Below are positions 47,781 through 55,543 of a stretch of 64,000 nt of DNA, in pieces. Under the pieces are notes generated by a model that was not told the origin of the DNA, searched no databases, and was given only the letters and a program-made list of their open reading frames with translations. The position numbers and the translations under genes were made by a program. Source of the DNA: Nosocomiicoccus ampullae (lineage in GTDB: Bacteria > Bacillota > Bacilli > Staphylococcales > Salinicoccaceae); assembly GCF_019357495.1 (NCBI RefSeq), contig NZ_CP079110.1:1485334-1549333 (forward strand). The letters run 5' to 3'. Positions within the stretch are counted from its first letter, which is position 1. The number at the start of each line of letters is the position of its first letter.

Positions 47781-47809
47781 ATTATAGACCAGTCTTTAAC
47801 GTATTTAAA
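47781..47809 (-). promoter_or_regulatory. Probable guaB promoter
   Basis: Minus-strand TTTAAA (47809-47804), 17-nt spacer, consensus TATAAT (47786-47781), 31 nt before the guaB start. Confidence 0.5.
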
Positions 47810-47873
47810 GTATATAATTTCTTAAGCTAAATATTTTAAATTATCTAAATTTTTTATGTATTTATTCACTTTA

Positions 47874-47898
47874 GTTTATAAGAAATGATTTAGGGTAC
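47874..47898 (+). promoter_or_regulatory. Sigma-B-type promoter of the YflT-family gene
   Basis: GTTTAT (47874-47879), 13-nt spacer, GGGTAC (47893-47898) closely match the sigma-B consensus GTTTAA-N13/14-GGGTAT, 39 nt before a general-stress gene. Confidence 0.6.
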
Positions 47899-47936
47899 AT
47901 ATTAAGTATGACTATTTTCAAACGAGGTGTTCTATA

Positions 47937-48323
47937 ATGGAACAAAAAGGTATTTTCGAAGTATTTGATGATATTGGTAATGTCAGTAAAAGAGTTCAAC
48001 AACTAGGACATGAAGGTATTGATGAAAGACGAATCATCCTCTTCTCAAAACATTCTCCACCAACAGAATTTACACGTGAGCATGATGTAGATATTCGTAT
48101 GGGAGAAGGAAACTTATGGCAAAAATTTGAGTCTCTATTTACCGATAAAGACGGAGAAGAACGTGCGACTGAAGATTTACAATTAAATCAACATGAAGAG
48201 GAAGCGTTTAGTAAAGCAATGGATGCCGATCAATATGTTCTATATATTCCTCACGATAGTAAGGCACGCGTCCAATCTGAAGATGAGGAAGTAGTTGACT
48301 TAAGTAACAAAGGTGATTACTAA
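47937..48323 (+). CDS. General stress protein, YflT (GSP17M) family
   Basis: 128 aa. PF11181-type small acidic protein: GIFEVFDDIGNVSKRVQQLG followed by HEGIDERRIILFSK, a VDIRMGEGNLWQKFESLFTD core and an acidic tail. Members are sigma-B-controlled stress proteins of unknown biochemistry, and a sigma-B-like promoter lies upstream. ATG 47937 after GAGGTG. A diverged relative lies at 49956. Confidence 0.82.
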   Translation: MEQKGIFEVFDDIGNVSKRVQQLGHEGIDERRIILFSKHSPPTEFTREHDVDIRMGEGNLWQKFESLFTDKDGEERATEDLQLNQHEEEAFSKAMDADQYVLYIPHDSKARVQSEDEEVVDLSNKGDY

Positions 48324-48354
48324 AAAAGAAGAGACAGTTGTCTCTTCTTTTTTT
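48322..48354. terminator. Bidirectional terminator
   Basis: AAAAAAGAAGAGACA / TGTCTCTTCTTTTTT hairpin between the stress gene and the convergent orphan gene. Confidence 0.85.
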
Positions 48355-48799
48355 AAATTAAACTTTTTTGAATTATCGAGGTTTTAAAGCGATTTAAAAA
48401 TTTTCGATACTCTTTTAGCGATTTCGTTTTACCTGGATGTCGTGGAATTGATATTTTATTATTTCTTTTTAAAAATAAATAATAGCTTTCACATAAATAA
48501 TCTGTAAATCCTGTAAACAGCTGATGTTTATAACGATTGTATAGTTCACTATTATCTTTTAACATCAATTCTATCTCTTCATACATCGAGATAATTAGAT
48601 CGACTTCTTTAATGTGAGAATCTGTAATTTCTTCATCCATCTCTAAAAACTGAAATACTTCTATGTATAAACTACTAATTCCACTTCTAATAATGTCGAT
48701 ACAATAATCACAGTAATCCCTATACTCCACGCAATCACTCTTCTGCTTTCTTAGTTCTAGTTCGTCACATAATTTTAAGCGAGCATGTAAATTTTTCAT
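48353..48799 (-). CDS. Orphan 148-residue helical protein, last gene of a regulator-peptide cassette
   Basis: 148 aa from ATG 48799 with GGAGGA 8 nt upstream; the frame is open further up but those codons overlap the small peptide gene in another frame. All-helical, no signal or membrane segment; Cys cluster SDCVEYRDYCDYCIDII near residues 20-36 and a basic C-terminal tail. Not recognised. It lies 20 nt after a 26-codon peptide gene and downstream of an XRE-TPR regulator, so it may be the regulated effector. Confidence 0.6.
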   Translation of the reverse strand: MKNLHARLKLCDELELRKQKSDCVEYRDYCDYCIDIIRSGISSLYIEVFQFLEMDEEITDSHIKEVDLIISMYEEIELMLKDNSELYNRYKHQLFTGFTDYLCESYYLFLKRNNKISIPRHPGKTKSLKEYRKFLNRFKTSIIQKSLI

Positions 48800-48819
48800 A
48801 AATACATCCTCCAAAATAC

Positions 48820-48900
48820 TTACAGAATAAATTCTGGACACAAGCAGTGTAATTGATCTAATGAAACGATAAATGTAGTAGCTAATAGCAACATTCTCAT
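48820..48900 (-). CDS. 26-residue hydrophobic peptide gene
   Basis: Too short for standard ORF lists. ATG 48900 has a strong ribosome site (AAAGGAGAG, 5 nt spacing). Product: MRMLLLATTFIVSLDQLH then CLCPEFIL. The basic-hydrophobic N-terminus followed by a short C-terminal tail resembles the small pro-peptides encoded beside RRNPP-type (Rgg, PlcR, Rap) regulators. It follows such a regulator (48984-49816) and precedes the orphan gene at 48799. That it is secreted or signals is inference. Confidence 0.55.
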   Translation of the reverse strand: MRMLLLATTFIVSLDQLHCLCPEFIL

Positions 48901-48983
48901 AACAATCTCTCCTTTTAAAATGAATAATTTAAATTGATTATAATCGAACGTTACAAATATTTAGAGTTTTATTTTTTAATTAT

Positions 48984-49816
48984 TCAAATACGAATATTTC
49001 TTAGATTTTGTTTGACTTTTTTATTTGGATAGTCATCTAAAAGATAAAGAATATATTGATACTGCTTTTTAGTATTCTTATGATCTGTATTAATATAAAA
49101 CAGTAATCGTGCATACTCGATTTCTAACTTAAAATATGTCGACTCAAACTGTTTTAATAATGCTGTTGCTTGATTTAATTCTCTATTCACTAAATGAAAT
49201 AATTGTCTTCTACAATACGTTGCAGCTAAGTTACAACGCACTTTAACGATTCTTTCAAAATTATATTTTGTTTCAGTCACTGCGCTAAGTAGTTCACTCG
49301 ACTTCTTAAAATGTTTAAACGCATCTAAATTTAATTCTAAAGACAACACTCCGAGTGCTAAATGTATTTCAGAAAGTAAAAGTGTAGAATGACTATCATT
49401 TTCTAATTCATACTGAATACCATTTAACTTTTCATAAGCACTTATTTTATTATTTTCTTCATAGTCAATAAGTGCTTCATGATATACACAATGTGTATGT
49501 AAATATTTATTTTTCTCCCGTAAATTACTCGGTATCATTTTTAATATTTCTTTCATTCTCACAAAATCATTATTTTTTCTTGCTTCATCCAGTCGTTTTC
49601 TTGGACTAATTAAATCGAGTCTCTCAATAAATTCATCTCGTCAATGTCTAATGTTTCTAATAACATAAAAAACTCACGAATACTTCCAGTATCGTGTCCG
49701 TTCTCAATTCTTGAAATTACTGTTTGGCTAATTGCACTTTCAGAAGATAAATCACATTGTGTCCATTGTAATAGTGAACGCTTTTCTTTTAAAAATACTA
49801 TCATTTCTTTCAGCAT
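48984..49816 (-). pseudogene. XRE-type HTH + TPR regulator (RRNPP/Rgg-like), frameshifted
   Basis: Two frames together make one regulator. ATG 49816 (GAGGT site) encodes an XRE helix-turn-helix (SESAISQTVISRIENG, about residues 25-40) and runs to TAA at 49610. The other frame is open from just after a TGA (49624-49626) and encodes LDLISPRKRLDEARKNNDFV followed by about 190 residues of TPR-like helices ending at 48984. The total is 833 nt, so restoring one base gives 278 codons, the normal RRNPP length. The shift lies in 49613-49626, within a GAGAGA run. It may be a true mutation, a phase-variable slip or a sequencing error. Confidence 0.7.
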
Positions 49817-49955
49817 AATTTTACCTCATATAATTATTTATATAAAATATATATGATGACTTTAAAAAAGACAATATACACGTTTATTATAAATTAATTA
49901 GAGCTATGATTATGTTATGATTTATTTAAATAGACTAAGGATTAGGTGACTGTTT

Positions 49956-50426
49956 ATGCAAATTTATACATTTAAAGATGAAAAATCACTCATTCAAAAA
50001 ATCAAAAATCTAAAATTAGAACGTGTAAAAACAAAAGATATGACTGTTATAAGTAAGGAAAGGCCATCTGCAGAATTTAAGCCATATAAAGATATTGAAT
50101 TTGTTAAAGGTGATGGATCTATTTGGGAGAAATTTCTCGGGAAATTATTTAATAAAAATTCTGAAGAACTAATTTCACGCCGATTTGATTTTGATTTAGA
50201 AGAATATAACATTTATCATGAGGCATTAAAAAATGGAAAAATTATTTTAGTCGTTAAAAATTTTGAAGAAGACACTTCAAATAATAAAATGAGTGACTAT
50301 AGAAAAGAAGAGAATACTGATGTCAAGAACTCATCAAAAGATGAAGAATTCTTAGAAATATTAGATGATTATGGTTTAAATTCAGAACTTTCTTTTACCG
50401 AAAAAGAAAACAATAAAAATAATTAA
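49956..50426 (+). CDS. Diverged YflT-family-like protein
   Basis: 156 aa. The central GDGSIWEKFLGKLFNKNSEE followed by a helical YNIYHEALKNGKIIL segment parallels the YflT protein at 47937 (GEGNLWQKFESLFTD), so it is probably a diverged relative with a long polar, acidic tail. Function unknown. ATG 49956 preceded by GGTGA. Divergent from the broken XRE-TPR regulator; no sigma-B-type promoter seen. Confidence 0.55.
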   Translation: MQIYTFKDEKSLIQKIKNLKLERVKTKDMTVISKERPSAEFKPYKDIEFVKGDGSIWEKFLGKLFNKNSEELISRRFDFDLEEYNIYHEALKNGKIILVVKNFEEDTSNNKMSDYRKEENTDVKNSSKDEEFLEILDDYGLNSELSFTEKENNKNN

Positions 50427-50430
50427 TAAT

Positions 50431-50470
50431 TAAAAAACTCCACTGTAATTCTTATACAGTGGAGTTCTTT
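50431..50470. terminator. Bidirectional terminator after rpsR
   Basis: AAAACTCCACTGTA / TACAGTGGAGTT hairpin, between the YflT-like gene and the convergent rpsR. Confidence 0.85.
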
Positions 50471-50474
50471 AGAA

Positions 50475-50714
50475 TTAAGCTTCTTCTTTAACGAAAGGAA
50501 GTAATCCCATGTGACGTGCACGTTTAATTGCAGTTGTTAACTGACGTTGATACTTCGCTGAAGTACCTGTTACACGTCTTGGTAAAATTTTACCACGTTC
50601 TGAAATGAATTTTTTCAGAAGATCTACTTCTTTGTAGTCGATGTGCGTAATTCCGTTTGCAGTAAAGTAGCAAACTTTTCTACGACGACGACCGCCTCTT
50701 CTTGGACCTGCCAT
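50475..50714 (-). CDS. rpsR: 30S ribosomal protein S18
   Basis: 79 aa: [17 protein letters not shown] at the start and the conserved [20 protein letters not shown] core. Start ATG 50714, 6 nt after GAGGAGG; the frame opens seven codons earlier. Normally co-transcribed as rpsF-ssb-rpsR, here it is 2.6 kb from ssb with its own consensus promoter after the molybdate genes. Confidence 0.97.
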   Translation of the reverse strand: MAGPRRGGRRRRKVCYFTANGITHIDYKEVDLLKKFISERGKILPRRVTGTSAKYQRQLTTAIKRARHMGLLPFVKEEA

Positions 50715-50820
50715 AGTAATCCTCCTCTTAATCATAGATTATATTCGATGTGTGTGATCGAAACGTATCTATAACTACATGTTCAAAACGTGTATAATAG
50801 TGTGTTTTATGTGCGTTATT

Positions 50821-50849
50821 ATTATATATGTTTTAAAATTTAATGTCAA
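50821..50849 (-). promoter_or_regulatory. Consensus sigma-A promoter of rpsR overlapping the modB stop codon
   Basis: Minus-strand TTGACA (50849-50844), 17-nt spacer, TATAAT (50826-50821): both hexamers are perfect. The TGA of modB (50848-50846) is inside the -35 element. The transcript leader would be about 100 nt. Confidence 0.8.
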
Positions 50850-51511
50850 TTTTCTTTAACTCGTATAAATAACATCATTACAAAACTAATTGTAATAATA
50901 GAAATTACCCATAACCAAGCAAGTGTCATATTTCCTGATTGAATCGCCGAATATACAGCTGTTGGAAGTGTTTGAGTTTTACCTGGTATGTTGCCAGCAA
51001 ACATTAATGTCGCACCAAATTCTCCAAGTGCACGCGCAAAACTTAACATCGCTCCTGTGATGAGTAAGTTTTTTGATAGTGGAATGATAATTTTAAAAAA
51101 TATACGCATGTCTGAGTTTCCATCTACACGTGCCGCTTCAATAATATGTTCATCAATCGATAAAAATCCATTTTTAGCAGACTGATACATTAATGGAAAT
51201 GCAACAACTGTACTCGCGATAATCGCTGCATATACTGTAAATAAAATTCCATGATCGAATACCAACTGTATAAGTTGACCAATAAATGAATTTTTACCAA
51301 AAATGATAATCAATATAAAACCAACAACTGTTGGTGGTAGTACAAGTGGTAACATTAAAATCGTTTCTAAAACGACTTTACCCTTGAATTGATACTTTGT
51401 CATGAGTCGCGCAGTTAGTACTCCAAACGTAAATGCAAGTATAAGTGCAACTGATGCAACTTTTAACGATAAAATTACTGGTGTCCAAAAGGCCATGTCA
51501 GTAATATTCAT
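50846..51511 (-). CDS. modB: Molybdate ABC transporter permease
   Basis: 221 aa with five membrane helices and the permease EAA loop (IEAARVDGNSDMRIFFKIIIP), then ARALGEFGATLMFAGNIPGK, diagnostic of molybdate/tungstate-type permeases. 7 nt after modA. No modC ATPase gene follows; a genome-encoded ATPase must serve it. Confidence 0.92.
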   Translation of the reverse strand: MNITDMAFWTPVILSLKVASVALILAFTFGVLTARLMTKYQFKGKVVLETILMLPLVLPPTVVGFILIIIFGKNSFIGQLIQLVFDHGILFTVYAAIIASTVVAFPLMYQSAKNGFLSIDEHIIEAARVDGNSDMRIFFKIIIPLSKNLLITGAMLSFARALGEFGATLMFAGNIPGKTQTLPTAVYSAIQSGNMTLAWLWVISIITISFVMMLFIRVKEN

Positions 51512-51518
51512 ATTAAAC

Positions 51519-52271
51519 CTACTCTATAGTAAATCCGTATTTTTTAAAAATTTCTAACGTACTATCTTCATTTAAGAAATCATAAAATGCTTTAACTTCT
51601 TTTGAGTCACTTAATGTTCCGATTGGATAGATAATTGGTGTATGTGTATCTTTGCCAAATTCATCTACAATATCTATATTATCTTCTTCAGTTTTTGCAT
51701 CTGTTTCATATACAACACCAGCATCAACTTCGCCTTGTGCGACGTATGTTAACACTGCACGTACGTCACTCACGTAAATATATTTATTTTCTAACTCATC
51801 AAAGATATTTAATGATGTAAATGCTTCTTTCGCATATTTACCTGCTGGAACTGTATCTACTTCACCAATTGCGATTTGTTCTGCATTTTTTAAATCAGCA
51901 ATCGAGTTGACTGTAGTACTATCATCAGGACAAATTAAAACGAGTTTGTTCTCGAGATAATCTTTTTTCTCTATAATTAAACCTTCGTCTTCAACTTGTT
52001 TAAAATCATCTTGTGACGCTGAAATAAATAAATCAACTGGAGCGCCTTTTAAAATTTGTTCACGTAACGCACCCGAACCACCGTAATTAATATCAATGTT
52101 AATATCGTTATCTTTATTATATTCTTCAATTGCTTCATTTAATGCATCTTGTAAACTCGCTGCTGCAGAAATTGTAATTGTATCTACAGAGCTTGAATCT
52201 TCCGTTACATTATCAGTACTACAAGATGCTAACAATATAAATGCTAATGCTATTAATGATAACCGCTTCAT
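51519..52271 (-). CDS. modA: Molybdate-binding lipoprotein ModA
   Basis: 250 aa. Lipobox ILLASC (Cys at 16), then TISAAASLQDALNEAIEEY, GGSGALREQILKGAPVDLF and VPAGKYAKEA, the oxyanion-binding segments of ModA (Ser, Ser and Ala contacts), and the VVYETDA Tyr region. Captures molybdate (or tungstate) at the cell surface. ATG 52271 directly abuts the stop of the upstream lipoprotein gene. Confidence 0.92.
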   Translation of the reverse strand: MKRLSLIALAFILLASCSTDNVTEDSSSVDTITISAAASLQDALNEAIEEYNKDNDINIDINYGGSGALREQILKGAPVDLFISASQDDFKQVEDEGLIIEKKDYLENKLVLICPDDSTTVNSIADLKNAEQIAIGEVDTVPAGKYAKEAFTSLNIFDELENKYIYVSDVRAVLTYVAQGEVDAGVVYETDAKTEEDNIDIVDEFGKDTHTPIIYPIGTLSDSKEVKAFYDFLNEDSTLEIFKKYGFTIE

Positions 52272-53111
52272 TTAAATGATATACCCATACTCAGAAAACA
52301 CGTCTAAACTGTCATTAGATAAAAGATAATCGTAAACAGTTTTTGTACTGTTCTCGAGACCTTCCTTATTAATGATTCCTATTTTGTAAATATAAGGTTC
52401 AACAATGTTTCGAGGTAATCGTTTGAGTACTTCGTAGTTTTCATCATCCTCAACATCAGATAAATAAAGTACACCGACTTTTGCGTTTTCATTAGTAATA
52501 TCTTGTTTTACATCTTCTATACTATCACCAAGAATAAGGTTATCTGTTGTACTAACGTCTTTAAATTCTTCATTTTCAAACACTTTTTTGCTTAACTCTC
52601 CCTCTTCATAAAACTCAGGGTTTAAGATAGCAATTCGTGTTTCATTTCCAATATCACCAGCTTTTTGAATATCAGAAGAATCTGCTTTAGTGAATAACAC
52701 CAATTCATCCATCATCGCTACGCCTGTATCTTTATATTCGATCATATTTTCATCAATAAGATTATTCACAACATCTTCTGTTGTAAATGCAATTGCATTC
52801 TTATCATTATTGACTGCTTCTTCCATCATTTCGTCATTTTTCATGTATTGAACGTTTAACTTAATGTCCTCATGATTTTCTTCAAAGTTTTTAATCACTT
52901 CGTCAAATGGGTCTTTTAAATTTTCTCTTACATATACATTAACGACTTCTGGTTCTAATGTTTTAACTTCTTCATTTTCTTCACTTTTTTCTTCAGATGG
53001 CTTCGATTCTTCTTCATTTGATGAATTACTATTTTGACACGCAGTTAATATAACAAATAACGACATTAAAACGAATAGTAATATGGATTTATTTCCACTT
53101 TTAAAACTCAT
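52272..53111 (-). CDS. Degenerate ModA-like lipoprotein
   Basis: 279 aa. Lipobox VILTAC (Cys about 25), long Ser/Glu linker (about 26-55), then a domain that follows ModA in layout: VNVYVRENLKDPFDEVIKNF, a middle lobe and the same ending (YDYLLSNDSLDVFSEYGYII beside YDFLNEDSTLEIFKKYGFTIE of ModA). The oxyanion residues of ModA (SAAAS and GGSGAL) are replaced, so it probably does not bind molybdate the same way. Abuts modA in the same operon. ATG 53111. Confidence 0.7.
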   Translation of the reverse strand: MSFKSGNKSILLFVLMSLFVILTACQNSNSSNEEESKPSEEKSEENEEVKTLEPEVVNVYVRENLKDPFDEVIKNFEENHEDIKLNVQYMKNDEMMEEAVNNDKNAIAFTTEDVVNNLIDENMIEYKDTGVAMMDELVLFTKADSSDIQKAGDIGNETRIAILNPEFYEEGELSKKVFENEEFKDVSTTDNLILGDSIEDVKQDITNENAKVGVLYLSDVEDDENYEVLKRLPRNIVEPYIYKIGIINKEGLENSTKTVYDYLLSNDSLDVFSEYGYII

Positions 53112-53172
53112 AAAATATACTCCTTAAATTTTGCCATTACACACTAATTATAAAATTTTTATTATATTATGT

Positions 53173-53204
53173 AAAAAAATAAACCGAGACGATTGTCTCG
53201 GTTT
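53173..53204 (-). terminator. Terminator after ssb
   Basis: AAACCGAGAC / GTCTCGGTTT hairpin with loop AATC-like, then ATTTTTTT on the minus strand. It separates rpsF-ssb from the molybdate operon. Confidence 0.85.
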
Positions 53205-53287
53205 GCACACACCGAAATCCACACATTGATTTCAGTTTTAACACTACTTACACACATACACTTGTAGTTATAAAATTAAATTCCCTA

Positions 53288-53764
53288 TTAAAACGGTAAA
53301 TCATCTTCACTAATATCTACATTACCTGTAGAGTTCGCGAATGGATTCTCAGGTTCACGAGATCCATATGACTGATTTCCGCTGTTATACGGTTCAGAAT
53401 AACTTTCTGCCGCATGATTTGCCTGATTACCGCTGCCTTGTCGATTTTTCGGTTCTAAGAACTGAACACTGTCACAAACAACTTCTGTAACATATACTCT
53501 TTGGCCCTCTTTGTTCTCATAGCTACGTGATTGAAGTCTACCATCTACACCGACTAGACTACCTTTTTGAACGAAGTTTTTGACATTCTCTGCTTGTTTT
53601 CTAAATACAACACAGTTAATAAAGTCAGCACCACGCTCTCCGTTTCTGTCAGTAAATGGTCTATTCACTGCTAAATTGAAATTACCAACCGCAATACCGC
53701 TTTGACTCATACGAAGCTCAGGGTCTCTTGTGAGACGGCCAACTAAAACGACACGATTCAGCAT
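53288..53764 (-). CDS. ssb: Single-stranded DNA-binding protein
   Basis: 158 aa. OB-fold: MLNRVVLVGRLTRDPELRMS, FNLAVNRPFTDRNGERGADF and INCVVFRKQAENVKNFVQKG. A disordered Gly/Asn/Ser linker follows, then the acidic tip DISEDDLPF through which SSB recruits partner proteins. Binds ssDNA at replication forks. ATG 53764; 24 nt after rpsF. Confidence 0.97.
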   Translation of the reverse strand: MLNRVVLVGRLTRDPELRMSQSGIAVGNFNLAVNRPFTDRNGERGADFINCVVFRKQAENVKNFVQKGSLVGVDGRLQSRSYENKEGQRVYVTEVVCDSVQFLEPKNRQGSGNQANHAAESYSEPYNSGNQSYGSREPENPFANSTGNVDISEDDLPF

Positions 53765-53788
53765 GTAATCATCTCCATTTTTTATTCA

Positions 53789-54097
53789 TTACTTGTTTTC
53801 TTCACGTTCTTCGTCGCGAACAACGATGTGACGAATGATGTCGTTACTAATTTTAGCAAGACGATCGAACTCATCAACTGCTTTAGAATCATCTGCATCT
53901 AATTTAACAATTTGGTATAAACCGTCTTTATAGTCTTCGATTTCGTAAGCTAAACGACGTTTACCCCACTCTTTAGATTCGATGATTTCAGCACCGTTAG
54001 AAGTAAGCACTTCGTCAAAACGTTCAACTAATTGTTTAACTGCGTCTTCTTCCATGTCCGGACGTACGATATATAAAATCTCGTATGCTCTTTTCAT
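53789..54097 (-). CDS. rpsF: 30S ribosomal protein S6
   Basis: 102 aa: [40 protein letters not shown] and a C-terminal acidic tail EEREENK. Binds the central domain of 16S with S18. ATG 54097 after AAGGAGGTG. Preceded by the S6:S18 autoregulatory leader; followed by ssb. Confidence 0.97.
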   Translation of the reverse strand: MKRAYEILYIVRPDMEEDAVKQLVERFDEVLTSNGAEIIESKEWGKRRLAYEIEDYKDGLYQIVKLDADDSKAVDEFDRLAKISNDIIRHIVVRDEEREENK

Positions 54098-54107
54098 CTT
54101 TACACCT

Positions 54108-54150
54108 CCTTATGGACTTTGCGGCCAAAACACTCGTTTTGGCAAGGAAT
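54108..54150 (-). promoter_or_regulatory. S6:S18 autoregulatory leader element
   Basis: On the minus strand GCCAAAAC-GAGT-GTTTTGGC hairpin, directly followed by CCGCAAAGTCC and then the ribosome site. This resembles the conserved rpsF leader with the CCG motif that mimics the 16S binding site of the S6:S18 complex. Confidence 0.7.
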
Positions 54151-54230
54151 AATTTTCATTACTCACAATCAGATATTATACCAGTTAGATTTACAAAATA
54201 CAATTGTTAATATAACTATTCCTCTAATTT

Positions 54231-55331
54231 TTATACGTTAAATCTAAAGTGTACGACGTCACCGTCTTGCATAATATAGTCTTTACCTTCGAGGCGTGAT
54301 TTACCAGCTTCTTTAACAGCCGACTCACTTCCGAGTTCAACAAGATCGTCGTAACTCATTACTTCTGCACGAATGAATCCTTTTTGGAAGTCTGTGTGGA
54401 TAATACCAGCACATTCTGGTGCAGTCATTCCTTTTTTGAATGTCCATGCGCGTACTTCTTGTACACCTGCTGTAAAATATGTTGCAAGTCCTAATAAATC
54501 ATAAGTTTGACGGATTAATTTATCCAGCCCTGACTCTTCTAATCCGAGTGCTTCTAAAAATTCTTGTTTATCTTCATCATCTAGAACTGCCATTTCTTCT
54601 TCAACTTTTGCTGAAACAGGAACAACTTGTGCACCTTCAGCTTCTGCATACTCTGTCACTTGTTTTAAGTACTCATTATTTTCTAAATCTGTTAATTCGT
54701 CTTCAGCAACGTTCGCAACGTATATAATAGGTTTTTGTGTTAAAAAGTTTAAATGTTTTACAACTGCTTTTTCATCGTCTGTAAGTGAAACTGAACGGAC
54801 TGGTTTATTTTCTTCGAGTGCATTTTTAATTTTTGTTAATGTGTCAGTCTCAAACATAGCGTCTTTATCTTTTTGACGTGCCATTTTTTCAACACGTGGT
54901 AAGCGTCTTTCGATACTTTCTAAATCTGCAAAAATTAACTCCATATTGATAACTTCAATATCGTCTATTGGGTCAATTTTACCTGAAACGTGTGTGATAT
55001 TATCGTCATCAAACGCACGAACAACTTGACAAATCGCATCTACTTCACGGATGTGAGATAAGAACTTATTTCCAAGTCCCTCACCTTTTGATGCGCCTTT
55101 TACAATTCCAGCGATATCTGTAAACTCAAATGCTGTTGGGACAGTTTTTTTAGGTACGACGATTTCAGTTAATTTGTTTAAACGTTCATCTGGTACGTCA
55201 ACAATTCCAACGTTTGGATCAATTGTTGCGAACGGATAGTTTGCTGCGAGTGCTCCCGCTTTAGTAATTGCGTTAAATAATGTAGATTTACCGACGTTTG
55301 GTAAACCGACAATACCTGCTGTTAATGACAT
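54231..55331 (-). CDS. ychF: Redox-regulated ATPase/GTPase YchF (OLA1)
   Basis: 366 aa. Obg-like G domain: LPNVGKSTLFNAIT (G1), DIAGIVKGASKGEGLG (G3) and the NxxE of OLA1 in IYVANVAEDEL; a coiled coil and a C-terminal TGS domain (YFTAGVQEVRAWTFKKGMTA...). Prefers ATP; associated with ribosomes and stress. ATG 55331 after GGAGAG. Part of the mscS-DUF951-ychF string. Confidence 0.96.
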   Translation of the reverse strand: MSLTAGIVGLPNVGKSTLFNAITKAGALAANYPFATIDPNVGIVDVPDERLNKLTEIVVPKKTVPTAFEFTDIAGIVKGASKGEGLGNKFLSHIREVDAICQVVRAFDDDNITHVSGKIDPIDDIEVINMELIFADLESIERRLPRVEKMARQKDKDAMFETDTLTKIKNALEENKPVRSVSLTDDEKAVVKHLNFLTQKPIIYVANVAEDELTDLENNEYLKQVTEYAEAEGAQVVPVSAKVEEEMAVLDDEDKQEFLEALGLEESGLDKLIRQTYDLLGLATYFTAGVQEVRAWTFKKGMTAPECAGIIHTDFQKGFIRAEVMSYDDLVELGSESAVKEAGKSRLEGKDYIMQDGDVVHFRFNV

Positions 55332-55348
55332 TATATTCTCTCCTCAAA

Positions 55349-55534
55349 TTAAAATTGCTTCACGTTTTTTAATCGTTTTAAAAAATCTTGTCTTGGCAAC
55401 ATAATCGTACGATCACATTCCGTACATTTTACTTTAATATCTGCACCAAGTCGTGTCACTTTAAATTCATTGTTCCCACAAGGATGGGGCTTTTTCATTT
55501 CGACAATACTACCTAGCTGAAATTCCTTACTCAT
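55349..55534 (-). CDS. DUF951 family protein (YyzM-like)
   Basis: 61 aa. FQLGSIVEMKKPHPCGNNEF, followed by VKCTECDRTIMLPRQ with a Cys motif that may bind zinc. Always located between mscS/parB and ychF in this phylum. Function unknown. ATG 55534; 9 nt after the channel gene and 17 nt before ychF. Confidence 0.85.
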   Translation of the reverse strand: MSKEFQLGSIVEMKKPHPCGNNEFKVTRLGADIKVKCTECDRTIMLPRQDFLKRLKNVKQF

Positions 55535-55543
55535 ATTTTTACC

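Noticed and set aside
47751..47936. Purine riboswitch before guaB
   Set aside because: No purine aptamer loops or P1 stem seen; only a sigma-A promoter.
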